Shown here: positions 15,389-19,525 of the stretch, piece by piece | How the letters are laid out: every line of letters begins with the position of its first letter | How positions within the stretch are numbered: position 1 is the first letter of the stretch | NCBI GenBank assembly: GCA_027040585.1 | Contig: JALULU010000415.1 | Coordinates: 1-19,525, forward strand | Length of the DNA: 19,525 nt | Direction of reading: 5' to 3' | Source of the DNA: Acidobacteriota bacterium | GTDB lineage: Bacteria > Acidobacteriota > JAAYUB01 > JAMOQF01 | Made by a program: the position numbers and the translations under genes | Notes under the pieces: generated by a model | Told to the model about the DNA's origin: nothing | What the model saw: the letters and a program-made list of their open reading frames with translations, nothing else | Databases searched by the model: none

Positions 15389-17356
15389 CTAATCTAACTT
15401 CTCCAAAAATGTATAGAGTTTATAGTACTTATCCCTAATGCTATATTTGGGCTTAAAATAGGAGGTTGTAATTAACATCTTAAGGGCAAGATTATAGACC
15501 CTATCTCTATCCTTAAATCCTCCACCCCTAAACCCATTTAAAATGCCATCAAGCACCGCCTCTCTGTATGATACATTTTCCTTTGTAATGTATTTTTCAA
15601 TGATTTTGTAATAATTTTCCTCATCAATATAAAAGGGAAGTGTTCTTAAAACCTCACACTTTACCTCGAAGTGCTGAAAGGATTTGTCTAAAAGGGAAAG
15701 CATTCTATTTAAATATTTTTCTTTATCAACAATTTCGCTGTGAAAAATTCTCAAAAACCTTACCCCTTCCCTCCTTACTTCATAGTAAGAATCCATCAGA
15801 GAAAGATCAACAACTTCCATTTCCTTTGAAAAAAACTCACCAATCTCTATTATGGCTTTTAAAATATTCCTTCTTACAAAACCATTTGAGTTGTTAAACT
15901 TTTCAAGAAGTACATCAATTTTATCAGCTCTTTTAAGTGCACCAGAAAGTTTAACACCTTTATTAAAAACCTGCCAGCTATCACTTTTAAGATACTCATC
16001 TACCTTTGTGTTAAAAAATTTTATGTAGATGCTACCCTTGTTCTGTCTTTTTAAAAAGGAGATAATCTTTTCAATTTCTCCCTCAAAACTTATTCCACTT
16101 GAAACTGTAAGGGGATTTATGAAATTTAACTCCCCTTTCTTTAAAAGATGATCTATACTCTCAGTTAAAATCTCTTTAAAATTTTTATTAAATTCACCTT
16201 TGGCAACCTCCCCCATTTCATCTAAACCTTTTCTATCTTCAATGAGTTTAGAAATTGTACTTATAAAATCAAATTTTTCCACAAAAGAATTTCCATCCTC
16301 GTCCCTTTTTTCAAAGATAACTTCACAACCCCCCTTTTCAGCAAGGGCTATCCCATTTAACTCCTGGTGAAATCCAGGGAGATCCCTTTTTGGAATTAAA
16401 ATTGATGGTTTTCCAAGGGCGCATATCTCTGTAATTGAACCAGCCCCAGCCCTTCCAACTACCAAATTGGATGCCTTCATGTAGTCAGACATCTGGTAGA
16501 TAAAATTTGTAAAGATGTAAAAAATTTCACCATTCTCTCTCTTTAAAACCCCCCTTTTTATTCCATTTTCTTCAAAGACTTCAGGAGAAAATCCTTCTTT
16601 AGCTAAAATACTTTTTACATCCTCAAATCCATTGTAAGGATATTCAGAAAGCCCACATGAATGGATAATTAGCAAATCTTTAAATCTCATAAGTTCTGGA
16701 ACACTTTTCGCAACTACTCTGTTAATATTTCTTGCCCCCATTGAACCGCCAGATATAAGTACTATAAACTTCTCCTTTGGAAGATTAAGCCCTTTTCTAA
16801 CCTCATAAACATTAAAATCCTTGAGAAAATCACCCCTAACAGGATAACCTGAGTAGATACACCTGTTATTCCAGATAAATTTTACGCTCTCTTTAAAACT
16901 CAAAAAAACGAGGTCGGCAAATAGGGATCCAAACCTATTTAAAAGCCCCGGAAAAACGTTTTGTTCATCTAAAATGATTTTACATTTTAAAATGGGTTTT
17001 AAAAAAAATGCCCCAAGTATTACAGGTGCCGAAACATATCCCCCTGAGGCAAGGACAATGTTTGGTTTAAATTTTAAAAGTATGAAAATTGAGGACAAAA
17101 ATCCTTTAAAAATTTTAAAAAAAGCAAGAGGTAATGATTTTTTTGAAACGCCAGAAATGGGTGATGATGAAATAAACTTAATTGGTATGTTTTGTTTTGG
17201 AACAATTTTTTCCTCAGCCTTTCCCTTACATCCAATGTAAATTACATCAGATATTTCAAAATTTTCCTTTAAAACGTTATAAATTGCAAGGGATGGATAT
17301 ACATGCCCGCCGGTACCTCCACCAGTCAAGACAAGCTTTAGCCCTTTTGTTTTCAT
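15389..17356 (-). CDS. murG: MurG glycosyltransferase with a long HEAT-like C-terminal extension
   Basis: MurG adds GlcNAc from UDP-GlcNAc to lipid I, giving lipid II, at the inner membrane surface. Residues 1 to about 405 are a GT-B MurG: TGGGTGGHVYPSLA (11-24, H18), SGGYVSAPV (104-112), DEQNVFPGLLNR, ISGGSMGARNIN (201-212), GRAGAGSITEICALGKPSILIP (301-322) and FHQELNG (329-335). Typical MurG proteins end at 350-400 residues; this one reaches 655. Residues about 420-655 have no MurG counterpart. They look all-helical, with recurring units such as NGFVRRNILKAIIEIG, SYYEVRREGVRFLRIF and VSYREAVLDGILNGF, resembling HEAT or armadillo repeats. The frame is continuous and the TAG abuts mraY, so it is a true fusion, not a missed stop. 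The start follows dut by eight bases with AAGG upstream. Confidence 0.94.
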   Translation of the reverse strand: MKTKGLKLVLTGGGTGGHVYPSLAIYNVLKENFEISDVIYIGCKGKAEEKIVPKQNIPIKFISSSPISGVSKKSLPLAFFKIFKGFLSSIFILLKFKPNIVLASGGYVSAPVILGAFFLKPILKCKIILDEQNVFPGLLNRFGSLFADLVFLSFKESVKFIWNNRCIYSGYPVRGDFLKDFNVYEVRKGLNLPKEKFIVLISGGSMGARNINRVVAKSVPELMRFKDLLIIHSCGLSEYPYNGFEDVKSILAKEGFSPEVFEENGIKRGVLKRENGEIFYIFTNFIYQMSDYMKASNLVVGRAGAGSITEICALGKPSILIPKRDLPGFHQELNGIALAEKGGCEVIFEKRDEDGNSFVEKFDFISTISKLIEDRKGLDEMGEVAKGEFNKNFKEILTESIDHLLKKGELNFINPLTVSSGISFEGEIEKIISFLKRQNKGSIYIKFFNTKVDEYLKSDSWQVFNKGVKLSGALKRADKIDVLLEKFNNSNGFVRRNILKAIIEIGEFFSKEMEVVDLSLMDSYYEVRREGVRFLRIFHSEIVDKEKYLNRMLSLLDKSFQHFEVKCEVLRTLPFYIDEENYYKIIEKYITKENVSYREAVLDGILNGFRGGGFKDRDRVYNLALKMLITTSYFKPKYSIRDKYYKLYTFLEKLD

Positions 17357-17364
17357 TTTATACC

Positions 17365-17778
17365 TTAATTTCCAGTTGATCCAAATCCACCCTCCCCCCT
17401 ATTTGTATCTGAGAGATTTTCAACCCTTATAAACTTTGCTCTCTCCACTTTCTGTATTAAAAGTTGTGCTATTTTAAAACCCTTCTCAATTTTAAAAGGT
17501 TCACCACCATGATTTATTATAAGAACCTTCACTTCGCCTCTGTAATCACTATCAATTACACCTGCCATTGTATCTATACCATTCCTCACAGCAATTCCAC
17601 TTCTTGGCCATATGAGTCCTACATAACCTTCAGGTATTTCAACCCTTATACCAGTTGATATTAGGTGCCTCTCACCCGGTTTTAAAGTTATATCTTCATT
17701 TGAAAATAAATCAGCCCCAGCACTGCCTTCTGTTGAATAGTGGGGAAGTTTTCCTTCCCCAAATATTTTTACAATCAT
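17365..17778 (-). CDS. dut: dUTP diphosphatase
   Basis: Hydrolyses dUTP to dUMP and pyrophosphate, keeping uracil out of DNA and supplying dUMP for dTMP synthesis. The 137 residues fit the trimeric dUTPase fold and length. All five motifs are visible: AGADLFSN (20-27), WPRSGIAVRNG (57-67), GVIDSDYRGEVKV (73-85, with catalytic D76), GFKIAQLLI (100-108), and RGEGGFGSTG (127-136), the flexible tail that closes over the active site. It sits between the TPR gene (3 bases upstream) and murG (8 bases downstream). That is a housekeeping hitch-hiker position, not a functional link to cell-wall synthesis. Confidence 0.98.
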   Translation of the reverse strand: MIVKIFGEGKLPHYSTEGSAGADLFSNEDITLKPGERHLISTGIRVEIPEGYVGLIWPRSGIAVRNGIDTMAGVIDSDYRGEVKVLIINHGGEPFKIEKGFKIAQLLIQKVERAKFIRVENLSDTNRGEGGFGSTGN

Positions 17779-17781
17779 AAA

Positions 17782-18411
17782 CTATTTTCCCTTTTGCTGG
17801 TTCATCATCTTATCAATTGCACCTAACATCATCTTTAATTTATCTTTATCAAAACCAGGTGCTCCAATATCATAAAGTCTTTGCCAGTATTTTTTTGCCA
17901 TTTTAAAATTATTTTTACCGTGAAGATAAATTACCCCCATATTATAAAGGGCTGGTGGAAAATCTGGCTTATCTTTTAAAACTTCATTTAAAGTGGAAAT
18001 GGCATCGTCTATTCTGTTTAAATTCACATAAGATGTAGCAAGGTCAACCATTACTGAATTAGATTTTTTAATCTTAATTGCTTTTTCATAGTATTTAGCA
18101 GCATTTTTAAAATCCCTTATATCGTAGTAAATATCCCCAAGCTTTTTTAGGGAATCAAAATCGTTTGGGTTTTTCTCTATATTTTTCTTAAGCAATTCAA
18201 TATCCTTGTGAACCTTTTCCATATCCACCTTTTTAGTCTGCATCCCCATATTTTGCTCCATATTACCATTTCCCATGTTTTCATGTGGGTTTGTAGCGGC
18301 TGGAACACTTTGAGGAACAGGCTTTACACTCCTTTTACCAACAAAATATCCTGCAAAATAACCAATACAAAGTGAAATTACAATTAAAATCAAAGCAATT
18401 TTTTTGTCCAT
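17782..18411 (-). CDS. Membrane-anchored TPR protein
   Basis: A 209-residue protein of unknown specific function. One N-terminal membrane anchor (about 5-26, with a GYFAGYFVGKR glycine pattern) is followed by a low-complexity linker rich in Pro, Asn, Gly and Met (about 32-60). Then come at least three tetratricopeptide units: near 82-115 (DFDSLKKLGDIYYDIRDFKN), 117-149 (VMVDLATSYVNLNRIDDAI) and 152-185 (PPALYNMGVIYLHGKNNF). No signal-peptidase or lipoprotein cleavage motif is evident, so the repeats are probably displayed outside the membrane on an uncleaved anchor. The ATG has GGGAG five bases upstream. It is the first gene after the nifJ terminator and leads the operon with dut, murG, mraY and the PBP gene. 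A role as an envelope assembly scaffold would be a guess from context. Confidence 0.85.
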   Translation of the reverse strand: MDKKIALILIVISLCIGYFAGYFVGKRSVKPVPQSVPAATNPHENMGNGNMEQNMGMQTKKVDMEKVHKDIELLKKNIEKNPNDFDSLKKLGDIYYDIRDFKNAAKYYEKAIKIKKSNSVMVDLATSYVNLNRIDDAISTLNEVLKDKPDFPPALYNMGVIYLHGKNNFKMAKKYWQRLYDIGAPGFDKDKLKMMLGAIDKMMNQQKGK

Positions 18412-18441
18412 TTTTACTCCCGATTATTAATTTAGTTTTTA

Positions 18442-18469
18442 ATTTTAATAAATTTTTAAGATAAATCAA
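18442..18469 (-). promoter_or_regulatory. Candidate promoter of the TPR-dut-murG-mraY-PBP operon
   Basis: On the minus strand TTGATT (18464-18469) and TAAAAT (18442-18447) are separated by 16 bases. They lie just downstream of the nifJ terminator and upstream of the TPR gene, with transcription start expected near 18435. Position supports it; the region is very AT-rich. Confidence 0.4.
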
Positions 18470-18477
18470 ATGTTTAT

Positions 18478-18508
18478 AAAAAAAGGACCTGCTAAAATTT
18501 GCAGGTCC
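18478..18508 (-). terminator. Strong rho-independent terminator of nifJ
   Basis: A perfect 8-bp stem, GGACCTGC/GCAGGTCC, with an 8-base loop (18485-18508) is followed on the minus strand by seven consecutive T (18484-18478). It begins about 24 bases after the nifJ stop codon and separates nifJ from the cell-envelope operon. Confidence 0.92.
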
Positions 18509-18532
18509 CAAAATAGTTATTTAAAAAACTCT

Positions 18533-19525
18533 TTATTCTTCAGATGTGCAGTCAATTTTAGTTGAAAGTTGTTTATAGAGGTTGTATTTAAACTTTGCCT
18601 TAACTTTTCCTTCTTTTATAAGGTTTTCATAGTTTTCAGGATTTGTCTTTTTGACTGCCCTAAATCTGTTCTCACTTCTTACAAAATCTTCATATTCAAC
18701 TGTGAGTCTCTTCGTATCGAGTTGAAGTGGATTTTTACCTTCCTCAGCAAGTCTTGGGTCAAACCTATATAGTGGCCAAATTCCTGAATTTACAGCCTTT
18801 TTCTGATATTCAACACCCTTCATCATATCAATTCCATGTGCGATACAATGACTTTGTGCAACTATAAGTGATGGACCATCATAATTTTCAGCTTCAATAA
18901 ATGCTTTTATACACTGAACAGGATTTGCAAGTGAGACCTGAGCCACATAGACGTGTCCATAGGTCATTGCCATCATACCAAGATCCTTTTTTGGAGTTGG
19001 TTTACCAGCAAAGGCAAACTTAGCAGAAGCACCAAGTGGTGTTGATTTTGAAGATTGGCCTCCTGTATTTGAATAAACCTCAGTATCAAGAACCAACACA
19101 TTTACATTTTCTCTATTTGCAATTACGTGATCAAGTCCACCATAACCTATATCATATGCCCATCCATCACCACCAACAAGCCAGACAGATTTCTTAATTA
19201 AGTAGTCTGCTACATTTTCAAGATCCCTTGCAATATCTCCATCAATTCCTTTCAAAATCTCCTTTAACCTTGCAACCCTTTTTCTCTGCTCCTCAATCTC
19301 AAACTGATTGTTTTGAGTTGAATTTAAGAGTTTATCCACAAGACCACTTTCTTTCTTTTCTATCTCATCTTTAAGTTCATTTAATCTAAGTCTTGCCCTA
19401 TCTTCTAATTTATTTACTGCAAGTCTCATTCCAAATCCAAATTCAGCATTGTCCTCAAAAAGTGAGTTAGACCATGCAGGACCTCTTCCATCAGATCTTT
19501 TACAATATGGTGTAGTTGGCAAATT
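18533..19525 (-). CDS. nifJ: Pyruvate:ferredoxin (flavodoxin) oxidoreductase, C-terminal part (cut by window edge)
   Basis: Oxidises pyruvate with CoA to acetyl-CoA and CO2, passing electrons to ferredoxin, or runs in reverse. The last 330 residues of a single-chain enzyme (family about 1,170-1,200) are visible, beginning in the conserved NLPTTPYCKRSDGRGPAWSN segment. The thiamine diphosphate site is clear: GGDGWAYDIGYGG, then DTEVYSNTGGQSSKSTP. The cysteine in AQSHCIAHG (visible residue 227) matches the late ligand of the proximal 4Fe-4S cluster. The C-terminus stops about 100 residues after that and lacks the long tail found in the Desulfovibrio africanus enzyme. A strong terminator follows. 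Upstream cluster ligands and ferredoxin domains lie outside the window. Confidence 0.97.
   Translation of the reverse strand, partial: NLPTTPYCKRSDGRGPAWSNSLFEDNAEFGFGMRLAVNKLEDRARLRLNELKDEIEKKESGLVDKLLNSTQNNQFEIEEQRKRVARLKEILKGIDGDIARDLENVADYLIKKSVWLVGGDGWAYDIGYGGLDHVIANRENVNVLVLDTEVYSNTGGQSSKSTPLGASAKFAFAGKPTPKKDLGMMAMTYGHVYVAQVSLANPVQCIKAFIEAENYDGPSLIVAQSHCIAHGIDMMKGVEYQKKAVNSGIWPLYRFDPRLAEEGKNPLQLDTKRLTVEYEDFVRSENRFRAVKKTNPENYENLIKEGKVKAKFKYNLYKQLSTKIDCTSEE

Noticed and set aside
15389..16135. Separate gene for the C-terminal part of the murG frame
   Set aside because: The frame is continuous with no stop, and I noticed no ribosome-binding site with a start codon at the domain boundary, so a fusion is the simpler reading.

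Overview
The window is AT-rich bacterial chromosome carrying thirteen genes, all on the minus strand, so transcription runs from high to low coordinates. The gene content suggests an anaerobic, possibly thermophilic bacterium: single-chain pyruvate:ferredoxin oxidoreductase, pyruvate phosphate dikinase, myo-inositol-1-phosphate synthase, heterotetrameric glycyl-tRNA synthetase, and proteins rich in Lys, Glu, Ile and Phe. I cannot name a phylum from the sequence. No rRNA, tRNA, CRISPR array or transposase gene was seen.

Layout in transcription order. (1) 19525-18533: the 3' part of nifJ, closed by a strong rho-independent terminator. (2) 18411-12218: a very tight cell-envelope operon. It holds a membrane-anchored TPR protein, dut, a murG with a long helical C-terminal extension, mraY, and a bifunctional class A penicillin-binding protein. 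The gaps are 3, 8, 0 and 3 bases. dut cleans up dUTP, while murG, mraY and the PBP cover lipid I formation, lipid II formation and glycan polymerisation with cross-linking. (3) 12217-11911: a gene-free gap. (4) 11910-4882: a second operon, glyQ-glyS-ino1-ppdK, joining glycine charging, inositol phosphate synthesis and PEP/pyruvate interconversion, closed by a terminator. (5) 4845-3691: an MFS transporter whose start codon directly abuts that terminator. (6) 3387-1090: a secreted M14 carboxypeptidase of the regulatory (N/E) type with a transthyretin-like domain, a P domain and a dockerin-like tail. (7) 610-1: the N-terminal part of RtcB RNA ligase, cut by the window edge.

The most unusual non-coding feature is a family of short G-rich repeats built around GGTCAGACCTC. 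They form tandem and dispersed arrays in both gaps that flank the M14 carboxypeptidase gene (about 741-983 and 3476-3652), with one decayed copy near 12162. All copies point the same way. The most unusual protein feature is MurG fused to about 240 residues of predicted HEAT-like helices. I found no clear sign of a complete new defence or mobile system. The repeats and the MurG fusion are the parts most worth following.
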